Part shown: positions 41,497 through 51,407 of the stretch, piece after piece | How positions within the stretch are numbered: position 1 is the first letter of the stretch | How the letters are laid out: the number at the start of each line of letters is the position of its first letter | Assembly (NCBI GenBank): GCA_038210375.1 | Contig: JBBQWT010000011.1 | Coordinates: 1-64,000, forward strand | Source: JBBQWT01 sp038210375 | GTDB lineage: Bacteria > Acidobacteriota > Terriglobia > Terriglobales > Acidobacteriaceae | Length of the DNA stretch: 64,000 nucleotides | Direction: 5' to 3' | Position numbers and translations under genes: made by a program | Notes under the pieces: generated by a model | Database searches by the model: none | The model's input: only the letters and a program-made list of their open reading frames with translations | What the model was told of the DNA's origin: nothing

Positions 41497-44148
41497 TCAA
41501 CCCGCATGAGACACGCTGGCTTCTTCCGCCGATTTGGCGGCGCGAACCGCGACCGCAAATTTCATTTTGCGGTCGGGGCCGGCATCCGCCACCAGATGAT
41601 CTCCGTGCAACACCTCGCCTTCGAGGATCTTCATGGCCAGCGGGTCCTGGATCATCTTCTGTATCGCCCGCTTCAAAGGACGGGCGCCATAGGCCCGGTC
41701 GTAGCCTTCGACGAACAGCAATTCCCTCGCGGCGCGGGTCAGTTCCAGCGTGACCTTGCGGTCGGCCAGCATTCGCTTCAGGTCTTCGAGGCGAAGATCT
41801 ACGATCCTCAATAATTCTTCTTCGCCCAAGGGTTTGAAGATGATGATGTCGTCCACCCGGTTGAGGAATTCAGGTTTGAAGTGGGAGCGCAAACTTTCCA
41901 TGACCTGCTCGGAGGCGGCATCGAAATCTTCGGGGCTGCTCAGCGATTCGGTTTGCAGATAACCCGAGCCGAGATTGGAGGTCATGATGATTACGGTGTT
42001 CTTGAAATCCACGGTGCGGCCTTTGCCGTCGGTGAGGCGGCCGTCATCCATGATCTGCAACAGCACGTTGAAGACATCGGGGTGGGCCTTCTCGATCTCA
42101 TCGAACAACACCACCGCGTACGGACGCCGCCTGATCTGCTCGGTCAGCTGGCCGCCTTCGTCATAACCAACATAGCCCGGAGGCGCGCCGATCAAGCGTG
42201 AAACCGCATGCTTCTCCATGTATTCCGACATGTCGATGCGGACCATGGAATGTTCGTCGTCAAACAGGAATTCAGCCAGGGCGCGCGCCAGCTCAGTCTT
42301 GCCGACGCCGGTGGGCCCGAGAAAGATAAACGATCCCAGGGGACGCCGCGGGTCGTTCAGCCCGGCGCGCGAACGCCGGACAGCGTTGGCCACCCGCTGC
42401 AAAGCGACGTCCTGCCCCACCACGCGGGTGCGCAGGCGCTCTTCCATGTGCACCAGCTTGTTTACCTCGCCTTCCAGCATGCGGGTGACCGGCACGCCGG
42501 TCCACTTGGAGACGATGCCCGCGATGTCTTCTTCATCGACTTCTTCTTTCAGCATGCGGCCGCGGCCGGCGGCGCCGTCCATGCCCGCGTTCAAGCGCGC
42601 CAGCTCGCTTTCCGCCTGCAGCAAAGTTCCATAGCGAATCTCGGCCACCTTCTGCAGGTTGCCCTTGCGCTCCTCGGCTTGCTCTTCCACTTTGAGCCGC
42701 TCGATGCGTTCCTTGAGGTCGCGCACCGCGGTTATAGCTTCTTTCTCTTTCTTCCAGTGGGCTTTCAAGCCGGTGGCTTCCTCGCGGACGCCTGCCAATT
42801 CCTTTTCCACCGCAGCCAGGCGCTCGCGGCTGCCGGCATCTCTTTCCATCTTCAAAGCCTGGCGCTCGATTTCCAGGTGGATGGCCCGGCGCTCAAGCTG
42901 GTCGATCTCGGTAGGCATGGAATCGATCTGGATGCGCAGCGACGCGGCCGCTTCGTCCACCAGGTCGATGGCCTTGTCGGGAAGAAAGCGGTCGGAGATA
43001 TAGCGATGGGAGAGAGTGGCGGCGGCGAGGATGGCGGAATCTTTGATGCGCACGCCGTGATGCACTTCGTAGCGCTCTTTGAGGCCGCGCAGTATGGCGA
43101 TGGTGTCTTCGACATTGGGCTCGCCGACGAACACGATCTGGAAGCGGCGCTCGAGAGCGGCATCCTTCTCAATGTATTTGCGGTATTCGGCCAGGGTGGT
43201 GGCGCCGATGGCGCGCAATTCCCCGCGGGCCAGCGCGGGCTTCAGCATATTACTGGCATCGATGGCGCCTTCGGCGGCGCCCGCTCCCACCAGGGTATGC
43301 AGTTCGTCGATGAACAGAACGATCTCTCCGGCGGAATCTTCGATGTCTTTGAGGACGGCCCTGAGGCGATCTTCAAACTCGCCGCGGAACTTGGCGCCGG
43401 CAAGTATCGCTCCAAGGTCAAGCGAAACTACGCGCTTGTTCTTCAGGCTTTCGGGCACGTCGCCGGAGACGATGCGCTGCGCCAGGCCTTCGACGATTGC
43501 GGTCTTACCCACTCCGGGCTCGCCGATGAGCACCGGGTTGTTCTTGGTGCGGCGGGATAAGACTTGCACCACGCGGCGGATTTCTTCATCGCGTCCAATC
43601 ACCGGGTCGAGCTTGCCCCGCCGCGCCAGCTCGGTCAGGTCGCGGGCGTAACGTTCCAGGGCCTGAAACTTGGCCTCGGGATTCTGGTCGGTGACTTTTT
43701 GCGAGCCGCGCACCGATGCCAGCGATTTCAGGATGGCGTCGTGGGTGGCGCCGCTTTCCACCAGGATCTGGCCGGCGTCGTCGCGGCGGACCTGGGCAAG
43801 GGCCAGCAAAAGGTGTTCGGTGGATATGTACTCGTCCTTAAAGTTGGCGGCTTCTTTGAAGGCCTGATCCATGGTCTTCGAAAGCTGATTTGATAGCTGG
43901 GGCTGGGCCGAGCTGCCGGTCACCTTGGGCAGCCGCTGCACCGCGGCCTCCGCCTGATTGCGCACGGTATCGGCGTCCACTCCGATCTTGGCCAGCACCG
44001 GGGCCACAATGCCTTCACTGTCAGCCATAAGCGCGGCCAGAAGATGCACCGGCAGAATTTCGGCGTTGCCGTTTTGAGACGCCAATTCCCCGGCGGCGGT
44101 GACCGCTTCCTGCGTCTTCAGTGTCAGCTTGTCCCATCGAATTGCCAT
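41497..44148 (-). CDS. clpB: Chaperone disaggregase ClpB
   Basis: About 883 residues from the ATG at 44148, which has AGGAGA upstream; the frame opens to 44232 but the first residues do not fit. Two N-terminal Clp-repeat helices, first AAA+ domain with GEPGVGKT and LFIDELHTL, the coiled-coil M domain (~410-530, RLAAVEKELAGVREE) that distinguishes ClpB from ClpA/C, and second AAA+ domain with GPTGVGKT and DEIEKAHPDV. Resolubilises aggregates with DnaK. It follows hsp20 on the same strand, a sensible heat-shock pair. Confidence 0.97.
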   Translation of the reverse strand: MAIRWDKLTLKTQEAVTAAGELASQNGNAEILPVHLLAALMADSEGIVAPVLAKIGVDADTVRNQAEAAVQRLPKVTGSSAQPQLSNQLSKTMDQAFKEAANFKDEYISTEHLLLALAQVRRDDAGQILVESGATHDAILKSLASVRGSQKVTDQNPEAKFQALERYARDLTELARRGKLDPVIGRDEEIRRVVQVLSRRTKNNPVLIGEPGVGKTAIVEGLAQRIVSGDVPESLKNKRVVSLDLGAILAGAKFRGEFEDRLRAVLKDIEDSAGEIVLFIDELHTLVGAGAAEGAIDASNMLKPALARGELRAIGATTLAEYRKYIEKDAALERRFQIVFVGEPNVEDTIAILRGLKERYEVHHGVRIKDSAILAAATLSHRYISDRFLPDKAIDLVDEAAASLRIQIDSMPTEIDQLERRAIHLEIERQALKMERDAGSRERLAAVEKELAGVREEATGLKAHWKKEKEAITAVRDLKERIERLKVEEQAEERKGNLQKVAEIRYGTLLQAESELARLNAGMDGAAGRGRMLKEEVDEEDIAGIVSKWTGVPVTRMLEGEVNKLVHMEERLRTRVVGQDVALQRVANAVRRSRAGLNDPRRPLGSFIFLGPTGVGKTELARALAEFLFDDEHSMVRIDMSEYMEKHAVSRLIGAPPGYVGYDEGGQLTEQIRRRPYAVVLFDEIEKAHPDVFNVLLQIMDDGRLTDGKGRTVDFKNTVIIMTSNLGSGYLQTESLSSPEDFDAASEQVMESLRSHFKPEFLNRVDDIIIFKPLGEEELLRIVDLRLEDLKRMLADRKVTLELTRAARELLFVEGYDRAYGARPLKRAIQKMIQDPLAMKILEGEVLHGDHLVADAGPDRKMKFAVAVRAAKSAEEASVSHAG

Positions 44149-44217
44149 GGATACTTCTCCTCTATTGTTCGAATGCCTGGTATCTGATGGCGGATTGCCG
44201 AATGCCGGCAAATGAAA

Positions 44218-44251
44218 GCGGGAGGCGGCCAACTACCAGCCCGCCTCCCGC
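44218..44251 (-). terminator. Hairpin between hsp20 and clpB
   Basis: GCGGGAGGCGG (44218-44228) and CCGCCTCCCGC (44241-44251) pair exactly with a 12-base loop, just after the hsp20 stop codon on the minus strand, followed by CTTTCATTT. The T-tract is short, so it may terminate partly, reducing clpB relative to hsp20, or stabilise the hsp20 mRNA end. Confidence 0.55.
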
Positions 44252-44276
44252 AATTTCCTGTCCGTTCGTTAAGCGA

Positions 44277-44774
44277 TCAGGCGGCGCTGGGTTTGGCTTC
44301 GCCGGCTTCCGTGCTGTGGCCTTCAATCGCCTTCTTGCCGACTGCGACTTTGATCTGGCGCGGTTTGGCTTCGGCGCGCTTGGAGAACTGTATCTTGAGA
44401 ATGCCATTCTCGCACTCCGCCTCAACGTTTTCAGTGGAGACCGTCGAAGGCAGGGTGAACGAGCGGAAGAAGGTGCCGTAGCTGCGCTCTATGCGGCGGA
44501 AGTTTTCTTCCTTCTCTTCTTTTTCCAGCTTGCGCTCGCCGCGGATGGTCAGGTTGTTGTTCTCCACCCGGATATCGATGTCTTCCTGCTTTACCCCGGG
44601 CACTTCCAGCTTCAAGGTGATGTTCTGCTCGTCTTCATAGATATCAACCGCAGGCAGGAAGGCGCCGGAGTTGAGCAGTTCTTCGTTGCGGTTCTGCGTC
44701 TGCAACGCTCGGTCGACCCGTTCCTGCAGGTTTGCGAGTTCGCGAAATGGTTCAAATCGAGTGATCATGGTCAT
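44277..44774 (-). CDS. Small heat shock protein, Hsp20 family
   Basis: 165 residues. Alpha-crystallin domain over ~40-140 (FLPAVDIYEDEQNITLKLEVPGV, then LTIRGERKLEKEE, FRSFTLPSTVSTENVEAECENGILKI), ending in an Ile-rich KPRQIKVAVG segment. N-terminal arm ITRFEPFRELANLQERV is typical. AGGAGGAACCCCC precedes the ATG at 44774. The TTGACA/TATTAT promoter lies about 60-90 bp upstream; it has the consensus for the housekeeping sigma, and I see no CIRCE operator. Followed by clpB. Confidence 0.96.
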   Translation of the reverse strand: MTMITRFEPFRELANLQERVDRALQTQNRNEELLNSGAFLPAVDIYEDEQNITLKLEVPGVKQEDIDIRVENNNLTIRGERKLEKEEKEENFRRIERSYGTFFRSFTLPSTVSTENVEAECENGILKIQFSKRAEAKPRQIKVAVGKKAIEGHSTEAGEAKPSAA

Positions 44775-44834
44775 GGGGGTTCCTCCTAGAAATTTTCAGG
44801 CTTTGAGTATTAGATTCATGCTGAGCCTAATAGG

Positions 44835-44863
44835 ATAATAAAATCTTAGTACAGTATTGTCAA
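44835..44863 (-). promoter_or_regulatory. Predicted sigma-70 type promoter of hsp20-clpB
   Basis: On the minus strand TTGACA (44863-44858) and TATTAT (44840-44835) with an exact 17-base spacer. The surrounding ~100 bp are strikingly AT-rich compared with the rest of the window. This AT-rich region also lies upstream of the divergent gene at 45013. Confidence 0.75.
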
Positions 44864-45012
44864 CAAATATGAAGTCTTTATTTTAAACAATATGTAAGTG
44901 TTTGCTTTTGATCTGACAGCCAGGAATTAGGAACGAATGAGCCTGCATAACTTTATTAAGCACGCCGGGTTATCACTCAAACTGCTTTCTCCATCACAAC
45001 ATCGAGGCCAAA

Positions 45013-45750
45013 ATGCGCAATCGCTTCAAGAACGCCGCGCTTCTCATCGGACTGCTCGCCGGTACCATCGGCGCAAGTGCCGAGGTTTTGCAGACGCAGA
45101 CGACCTATACCAGCAATGGCAGGAGCATCCCAGTCGATCAATTCGCGCCGTCCGATTCGGGGCGTCATCCCACGGTGATTTTCGTGCACGGCGCCGACGG
45201 CATGAGGGTGACGGCCTGGAAATATGCGTGGAGCAGGGAGTTTGCCGCCAACGGCTACGTGGTGATGATTCCGCACTATTTCGAAGCCTCGGATTCTACC
45301 GGCAGCATGAAAAATTTCCCCACCTACATGACCGCGCTGGGCGACGCCGTAAGTTTCGCGACCCGGCAGCCGGGGGTTGATCCGCAGCGCATCGGGTTGA
45401 TGGGCTATTCGCTGGGCGGATTTCTGTCGCTGGCCCTGGCGGCGCGTGACCATCGGGTGAAGACGGTGGTGGAATATTTTGGCGGGATGCCGGCGTTCGC
45501 GGCGCGCTCGCTGGAAAAAATGCCGCCCACCTTGATTTTGCACGGCGATGCGGATCCGGTGGTTCCGGTAGCGCACGCATACGATGTGGAAAAACTATTC
45601 AAAGCCAGGAACATTTTCTATGAGATGAAGATTTATCCCGGCCAGGGGCACGGCTTTTCCGGCGAAGCCAACCGCGACTCACGGCAGCGCACCATGAGTT
45701 TTTTTGACCAGCACCTGAAGGCGGCCGCGGTCAGCTTACCGAGCAAATAA
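45013..45750 (+). CDS. Secreted dienelactone-hydrolase-like alpha/beta hydrolase
   Basis: 245 residues with a signal peptide (AALLIGLLAGTIGASAE). Alpha/beta hydrolase fold: HGADGMRV oxyanion region, nucleophile Ser in MGYSLGGFLS, Asp in HGDADPVVP and His in GQGHGFSGE. The nucleophile elbow and order match dienelactone hydrolase family members, in which the nucleophile is often Cys; here it is Ser. Natural substrate unknown. It overlaps the convergent methyltransferase gene by 20 bp at the 3' ends. Confidence 0.88.
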   Translation: MRNRFKNAALLIGLLAGTIGASAEVLQTQTTYTSNGRSIPVDQFAPSDSGRHPTVIFVHGADGMRVTAWKYAWSREFAANGYVVMIPHYFEASDSTGSMKNFPTYMTALGDAVSFATRQPGVDPQRIGLMGYSLGGFLSLALAARDHRVKTVVEYFGGMPAFAARSLEKMPPTLILHGDADPVVPVAHAYDVEKLFKARNIFYEMKIYPGQGHGFSGEANRDSRQRTMSFFDQHLKAAAVSLPSK

Positions 45751-46906
45751 AGCATTTCAAGTAAGCGCTTTCCGGGATGGTGAGCGAAATGGGATGGTCG
45801 CGCGCCTGGGTGCGTTTTTCAATCAGGCGCACCTGCCGTCCGGCATCGCTGGCGGCGCTGATCAGCATCTGCTCAAAATCGCGGTCCGTTACCGCCTGCG
45901 AACAGCTACAGGTCACGAGAATTCCACCGGGACGCAGCATTTTGAGCGCGCGCAGGTTGATTTCTTTATAGCCGCGCATGGCTTTGGCGAGCGCGGTTTT
46001 ATTCCGGGCGAAGGGTGGAGGATCGAGCACGATGGTGTCGTACTGCCGGTGGGCGGTGGCGTAATCCTTCAGTACGTCGAAAACATTACCTTCCAGCCAT
46101 TCGATTTCCGGCGCGCGCTGCTGCGCCTGGTTGAGCAGCGAGTTCTGTTCAGCGGCTTCCAGCGCCTGGCGGGAAGCGTCAACCCCCGTAACCTGTTCGC
46201 AGACCCGCGCCAGGTGCAATGCAAATCCTCCGTGATAGCAGAAGCAATCGAGGGCCTGGCCGTGCGCATAAGCGGCGGCGGCGGCGTAATTTTCGCGTTG
46301 GTCGAGAAATGCCCCGGTCTTCTGGCCGCCCAGGGCGTCAAAGTGAAAGGCAATCCCGTTGCAGTGAAATATGGTGGTGGAGCGCTCTCCATGCACCGCC
46401 GCTGACTCGCGCGGCGACAAGTTTTCAAGCTGCCGGATGCGCGCATCGACCCGCTCCACGATGGTCTGCGGGGCGAGTTGTTGCAGGATGGCGGATTGGA
46501 TTTCGGCCCGCGCGGAATCGAGGTCCATGGCCTGGGTCAGCGCCTGGAAACAAACGATGTCGTGGTAGCAATCGATGATCAATCCCGGAAGAAAATCAGA
46601 TTCGCTGAAGACCACGCGGAAGGCCTCGCTGTCGCGCACGACTTTCTTTCGGTAGGCCACGGCGTCAGCGATGCGATTGGAGATCAGGGAGGGCCACAGC
46701 GGCGCGGGCCCGTCGTGGCGCGAGAGCAGGCGCAGGGCGATCTGGGAGGCGTCGCTATAGAGCGCCCACGCCACAAATTTTCCGCGATGATCGACGGCGC
46801 GCACCAGAGCTCCGGGCGATGCGGCGCCAGCGGTGGCTACGTCGGATCGGTAAACCCAGGCGTGGCCAGCGTGGAAGCGAGCGATGGCCCGCGCCGTGAT
46901 CACCAC
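45731..46906 (-). CDS. rlmI: Class I SAM-dependent 23S rRNA methyltransferase, RlmI-like
   Basis: 391 residues. N-terminal PUA-like RNA-binding domain (HAGHAWVYRSDV, VAWALYSDASQIALRLLSR), then a Rossmann SAM-methyltransferase with ALDCFCYHGGFALHLA motif I, VTGVDASRQAL and the catalytic block VLDPPPFARNK, then VTCSCS. This is the pattern of the RlmI/RlmK type that makes m5C1962 in 23S rRNA. Start is a GTG (46906) next to another GTG at 46909. Third gene of a minus-strand run after the TPR gene (23-bp gap). Confidence 0.88.
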   Translation of the reverse strand: MVITARAIARFHAGHAWVYRSDVATAGAASPGALVRAVDHRGKFVAWALYSDASQIALRLLSRHDGPAPLWPSLISNRIADAVAYRKKVVRDSEAFRVVFSESDFLPGLIIDCYHDIVCFQALTQAMDLDSARAEIQSAILQQLAPQTIVERVDARIRQLENLSPRESAAVHGERSTTIFHCNGIAFHFDALGGQKTGAFLDQRENYAAAAAYAHGQALDCFCYHGGFALHLARVCEQVTGVDASRQALEAAEQNSLLNQAQQRAPEIEWLEGNVFDVLKDYATAHRQYDTIVLDPPPFARNKTALAKAMRGYKEINLRALKMLRPGGILVTCSCSQAVTDRDFEQMLISAASDAGRQVRLIEKRTQARDHPISLTIPESAYLKCFICSVS

Positions 46907-46929
46907 CTCAGGATGCGCTTGCTCCGGGC

Positions 46930-48039
46930 TCAGGATTTCGGCTTTTCTGTTTTCGCGGGAGCGGCCGTCGCAGGGGAGGCTACAACGGGGGCGGCTGTTT
47001 TCTCCCCAGGCTTGCCGCCGGGCAAGGGCGGCTTTTGCATCTGGGCCTTCTGGTAGCGATCAATGCCGGCCTTAATTCTGGCGGCGGCAGGGCTGTTCGG
47101 TGCTTCCGCCAGGTAAAGATTGTATTCGCCCAGGGCACCGGCCATGTCGTGGCGCGCCTCCAGCACATTAGCCGCAATCAGGTGCGCCGACGCCATGTGG
47201 GCCACGCCGGTGGCGTGAGCGCGGCGGGCGTTGGCGAGCGCCAGGTCAGGCTTGCCATTCAACAGTTGAGCATGGGAGAGCATCGCCAGGGCCAAGGCAT
47301 TCTGGGGTTCCAGGCTGATCACGCGCAGCAGCGCACTCTCCGTTTCCGGATACTTCTTTTGCTGATACATGATCTTGCCCAGGTTGAGCAGGGCGTCGGC
47401 GTATTTATCGTTGACCTTGGTGGCCCGCTCGAATGCGGCCTGGGCCGCTGCGGTTGCTCCCGCTCGAATTTCCACCACTCCGAGATAGTTATAGGCGGTG
47501 GCATACTGCGGATAAAGTGCGATAGCGGCCTCGAACCTGCTCTTGGCTTCGGGCAGTTGGTCCTTGCGAAAGCTATCGACACCCTTGTTGAATTCCTTCT
47601 GCGCCTTTCGCGGCACGTTGATATCCACCACGGCGACCGATGAGTCGGCGCTGAATTGTGCCTGCGCCTCCGGTTTTAAAGTTACCCGCACGAACTCCTG
47701 GTGTATGCCCATGAGGCTATCCACCTCGAACACATCGGAGGTGAGGTCCTCTATATCCTGTCCGCTGACCCTGACGCGATAAGTTCCACCCAGCACCCGG
47801 AAGTTCGCCTCTCCGCGATCGTCGGTAAAAGTATCGAAAGAGGGTGCGCCGGACACCATGAGCTGCACTCGCACCGGCTTGCTAATAGGATGATCGTTGC
47901 TCAAGGTTACGCGGATCCTCAGCTCCACCGAGCGGTTCGTGGCTCCAGGGGCGGTGGAGGGCAGAGATCGATCCTGCGCCAGGGCGGGTACCGCAAGCAG
48001 GGCGAGAAGAAAAAAAGCGGCGATCGGTCGGCAGGTCAT
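46930..48039 (-). CDS. Secreted TPR protein with N-terminal carboxypeptidase-regulatory-like domain
   Basis: About 369 residues from the ATG at 48039 (AGAGG site), which gives a signal peptide (IAAFFLLALLAVPALAQ). First ~120 residues: beta sandwich (VRVQLMVSGAPSFDTFTDDRGEANF). Then six or so TPR units: AKSRFEAAIALYPQYATAYNYLGVVEI, AQAAFERATKVNDKYADALLNLGKI, ESALLRVISLEPQNALALAMLSHA (partial quotes), ending in a Pro/Ala/Lys-rich tail. Probably a periplasmic scaffold. Lies between the coiled-coil zinc ribbon gene (13 bp) and rlmI. Confidence 0.87.
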   Translation of the reverse strand: MTCRPIAAFFLLALLAVPALAQDRSLPSTAPGATNRSVELRIRVTLSNDHPISKPVRVQLMVSGAPSFDTFTDDRGEANFRVLGGTYRVRVSGQDIEDLTSDVFEVDSLMGIHQEFVRVTLKPEAQAQFSADSSVAVVDINVPRKAQKEFNKGVDSFRKDQLPEAKSRFEAAIALYPQYATAYNYLGVVEIRAGATAAAQAAFERATKVNDKYADALLNLGKIMYQQKKYPETESALLRVISLEPQNALALAMLSHAQLLNGKPDLALANARRAHATGVAHMASAHLIAANVLEARHDMAGALGEYNLYLAEAPNSPAAARIKAGIDRYQKAQMQKPPLPGGKPGEKTAAPVVASPATAAPAKTEKPKS

Positions 48040-48052
48040 GGCAACCTCTTTT

Positions 48053-48877
48053 TTACTGAGAGGCGGGGGTCTCAGCGGGTGATTCATCAGCAACCCGCGC
48101 AGCTTCGGCTTCGGCCTCGGCATTGGCCCGGCGAATTCGCGCGGCGGCCTTCACCGGCGCCGGAGGGGGTTCATGCGCGGGATCGTAATACAGGATACGC
48201 CCGCAGGAATCGCAGGTAATAATTTGTTCATTGGTGCGGATCTCGTTGTATTTCTGCGGACGCAGCAGGACGTGGCAGGCCACGCAGCTTTCCCCCAGGG
48301 CCTCGGCGATAGCGCTCTTGCGCTGCCGCATCAGGCGGTCGTAGTGAGCCAGCACGCTGCCTTCGATGGCAGGCCGCAGGGAATCAGCCCGCTCCGCCAG
48401 CTCGGCCAGCAGTTTTTCATCTACCGCGGTGCGCTCGCGGGCCAGGCTCTTTTCATTCTCCACTGCCGCCCGCTGGGTCTTCATTTCGGCTTCGTTGGAT
48501 TTTTGCGCGTGTTCCAGTGATTCGGCGCGCTCCATGCCTTCGAGAATTTTGTCCTCACAGTCGCGAATGGCGTGCTCGGCAAACTCGATTTCGTGCATCA
48601 ACGCCCGGTATTGTTCGTTGTTCTTCACTTCCAGGGCCTGGGAGCGCAGCTTGGAAATCTTTCCCTGGTTGTCTTTGATATCGGCTTCCAGCTTGCGTTT
48701 GTCCACTTCCTGGGTCTTGATGGCTTCTTTGCTCTGCTCCACCTGCGCGGTGACCGTGGCCAGCTTGCCTTCAATCTCGGCGACGCGCCTGGGCAGCGCA
48801 GCGACTTCTTCCCGCAAACGCAAAATCTCCTTGTCGGTTTGCTCCAGGGCGATCAGCTTTTCCAGCTCTGCATTCAT
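48053..48877 (-). CDS. Coiled-coil zinc ribbon protein (DUF164 / CT398-like)
   Basis: About 274 residues. A long coiled coil (~5-170; LIALEQTDKEILRLREEVAALP) precedes a zinc ribbon with CVACHVLLRPQKYNEIRTNEQIITCDSCGRILYY, i.e. two CxxC pairs. This is the DUF164/CT398 pattern; in Chlamydia the homologue binds flagellar and type III secretion components, but function in this lineage is unknown. The ATG at 48877 is favoured over 48919. First gene of a three-gene minus operon with the TPR protein and rlmI. Confidence 0.9.
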   Translation of the reverse strand: MNAELEKLIALEQTDKEILRLREEVAALPRRVAEIEGKLATVTAQVEQSKEAIKTQEVDKRKLEADIKDNQGKISKLRSQALEVKNNEQYRALMHEIEFAEHAIRDCEDKILEGMERAESLEHAQKSNEAEMKTQRAAVENEKSLARERTAVDEKLLAELAERADSLRPAIEGSVLAHYDRLMRQRKSAIAEALGESCVACHVLLRPQKYNEIRTNEQIITCDSCGRILYYDPAHEPPPAPVKAAARIRRANAEAEAEAARVADESPAETPASQ

Positions 48878-49112
48878 AGGCGGGGCCACGGCGAGGGCGC
48901 CGTGGGAAAATTGTAGCACTTATGGACCCGCAGATTTCGCTGCCTTACTGGCGAATGTACCGGCAAGCCGAAACCTGAAATCGGCCGTTTCGGCCGCCCT
49001 GCAGAAGGCGAGTCCCGCGGCATTTAAGGCCGGGTTGCGCGGCAGTGCGCGAATGTTACATTAAAAGACGCCAATTGCTCCTGCCTGGCACGCGTTACGC
49101 TTATCCTCGAGG

Positions 49113-51407
49113 ATGCTCTCCGTGAACACTCGCTGCAAACTGATATTTTTTGCCGTAGCATTGCCGGCAATTGCCGTACTGGCCTGGGGGCAAGAGCCTC
49201 CGCCGATTGGAATCGAGAAAAACCTTACCATCGACCTGATCAACGCGCAGCCGGGACTGCTGGGGCGGGCCCCGGAGGCGGTGCAGTGGAGTCCGGACGG
49301 CGCCCGGGTTACCTACATCCTGCGCGACGAATCCGGGGAACACGGGCAACTCTGGTCGATTGATCCGGCGACCGGCAAGCGCGAAGTGCTGATGAACAGC
49401 GAGAAGCTATCGGCGCTGGCCCCGCCTGCCGCCCACATCAAGGATGAGCGAGAAAAGGAGCGGCGGTCGCGTTATGCGGTAGCGGGTTATCACTGGTCGC
49501 CGGATTCCCGCCACTTGCTGTTCGACGCGAACGGGCAGCTCTGGCTTTATTCCCTGAACACCGGCACCGGGACGCAGATCACGTCGTCCACCGACCCGAT
49601 GCTTGATCCCAAGTTTTCACCCGACGGCAAGACCATCTCCTACATCAGAAAGCACAACCTGGTGGTGCACTCGCTTTCCGGTAATCGCGAGACGGTTCTC
49701 ACCCGCGAAGAAGACAGCGATTATCTCGATGGCGAAGTAGATTGGGTGTACGGCGAAGAGCTGGGCGTACGCAGCAACTACTTCTGGTCGCCCAGCGGAA
49801 AACAAATCGCGTTCCTGCAGATGGACGAGAACAAGGTCCCGGCGTATCCCATTACCGACTTGATCCCGTTGCATCCCGCGCTGGATATGCAGAAGTATCC
49901 CAAGCCCGGCGATGCCAACCCGGTGGTGCGCCTGGGGATCGCCAGCGCCGATCGTGACAAGGTGAAATGGATGTCGCTCGATACCCCCGCCGGCAAATTC
50001 GACTACGAAAGCTACGTGCCGAGGTTTGGGTGGTTGCGGGATGGGATCCTGTACGCGGAAGTGTTGAACCGCGCGCAAGACCGGCTGGATTTGTACTTCA
50101 TCGACGCCAACTCCGGGCGCGGCCGGGTGGTGCTGACCGAGAAGAGCGATACCTGGATCAATGTGGATGATTTTCATCCACTGAAATCCGGCGACGGATT
50201 TGTCTGGTCGAGCTGGAGAGACGGGCACACCCATCTTTATCTCTACAGGTTCAACCAGCAACAACCGCTGGCCTCCGAGGCGGTGCTGGAAAGGCAGCTT
50301 ACCAGCGGAGATTTCGAAGTATCATCGGTGAAGGCGGTGGACGATCACGGCGGGCGCACGGGCAACGTTTATTTTGAATCCAATCAAAGCGACGACCGCC
50401 AGAAGCAGCTTTACCAGGTCGCGCTGAGCGGCGGTCCGGCGACCCGGGTATCGGAGGGTGAGGGCTGGCACAACGCATCGTTTTCCGGTGACGGCCTGCA
50501 CTACGTGGACAATTATTCCGCGCTGAACACGGCGCCGCGGCTTTCGGTATGCGCCCCCAAATTCCACTGCGAAAAGATATGGGAGGCCAATGAACTGAAG
50601 GACTACCGGTTGCTCGCTCCGCAATTCGTTGACTTCAAGAGTGAAAATGGAACCGTTTTGCGTGGCCTGTTGCTGCTGCCGCCGGCATCCCCCGGCGCCC
50701 GGACTCCGCTGGTGATGAACCCCTATGGCGGGCCGGAAGCGCAATCGGTGAAGAACGCCTGGGGAGCGAGCTCGCTGTTCGACCAGATCCTGGCGCGGGC
50801 GGGAATTGCCGTGCTTAAAGTGGACAACCGCGGGATGGGCGGCCGGGGCAAGCAATATGCCGCGGCAGCACGCCGCAATTTCGGCGAGACCGAATTGAAA
50901 GACCAGCTCAGCGCGCTGCAACAGGCGCTGGACCGGTTCCCCCAACTCGATGGATCGAGGCTGGGATGGTGGGGATGGAGCTATGGCGGGTACATGACGC
51001 TCTACGCCATGACCCATTCCGACAAGTTCAAGGTGGGAGTGGCCGTGGCGCCGGTCACTGACTGGCATGACTATGATTCCATTTATACGGAGCGCTACAT
51101 GGGGCAACCTCGCGAGAACGAAGAGGGTTACACGCGCAGCTCGCCGGTCAACGTTGCCGGCCAGTTACACGGGCATCTTTTAATCGTGCACGGCACCAGC
51201 GATGACAACGTGCATCCGCAAAATACCTTTCAGATGGTGCAGGCCTTCATCACCGCCGGCAAGCAGTTCGACCTGATGCTTTATCCGCAGAAGACCCACG
51301 GCATCGCCGGTCCGGTGGCGCGCACCCACCTGTACACGCGCATCGATCAACTCTTCGAGAGCGAGCTGCTGCCGGGGTTGCCGTCTAAGAAAGCGGGCGC
51401 CAAGTGA
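49113..51407 (+). CDS. Secreted S9 family peptidase, dipeptidyl peptidase IV-like
   Basis: 764 residues with a signal peptide (LIFFAVALPAIAVLAWG). N-terminal ~500 residues form a beta-propeller (DPPIV_N; EEDSDYLDGEVDWVYGEEL is the Glu-pair region that binds the substrate amino group in DPP IV). The C-terminal alpha/beta hydrolase has S623 in GWSYGGYM, D697 in GTSDDNVHPQ and H729 in KTHGI: an intact triad. Removes X-Pro or X-Ala dipeptides. Its stop overlaps the next gene's GTG by 4 bases. Confidence 0.95.
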   Translation: MLSVNTRCKLIFFAVALPAIAVLAWGQEPPPIGIEKNLTIDLINAQPGLLGRAPEAVQWSPDGARVTYILRDESGEHGQLWSIDPATGKREVLMNSEKLSALAPPAAHIKDEREKERRSRYAVAGYHWSPDSRHLLFDANGQLWLYSLNTGTGTQITSSTDPMLDPKFSPDGKTISYIRKHNLVVHSLSGNRETVLTREEDSDYLDGEVDWVYGEELGVRSNYFWSPSGKQIAFLQMDENKVPAYPITDLIPLHPALDMQKYPKPGDANPVVRLGIASADRDKVKWMSLDTPAGKFDYESYVPRFGWLRDGILYAEVLNRAQDRLDLYFIDANSGRGRVVLTEKSDTWINVDDFHPLKSGDGFVWSSWRDGHTHLYLYRFNQQQPLASEAVLERQLTSGDFEVSSVKAVDDHGGRTGNVYFESNQSDDRQKQLYQVALSGGPATRVSEGEGWHNASFSGDGLHYVDNYSALNTAPRLSVCAPKFHCEKIWEANELKDYRLLAPQFVDFKSENGTVLRGLLLLPPASPGARTPLVMNPYGGPEAQSVKNAWGASSLFDQILARAGIAVLKVDNRGMGGRGKQYAAAARRNFGETELKDQLSALQQALDRFPQLDGSRLGWWGWSYGGYMTLYAMTHSDKFKVGVAVAPVTDWHDYDSIYTERYMGQPRENEEGYTRSSPVNVAGQLHGHLLIVHGTSDDNVHPQNTFQMVQAFITAGKQFDLMLYPQKTHGIAGPVARTHLYTRIDQLFESELLPGLPSKKAGAK

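Noticed and set aside
42208..43560. A 450-residue plus-strand open frame opposite clpB.
   Set aside because: Antisense shadow of a highly conserved gene, with no signal for translation.
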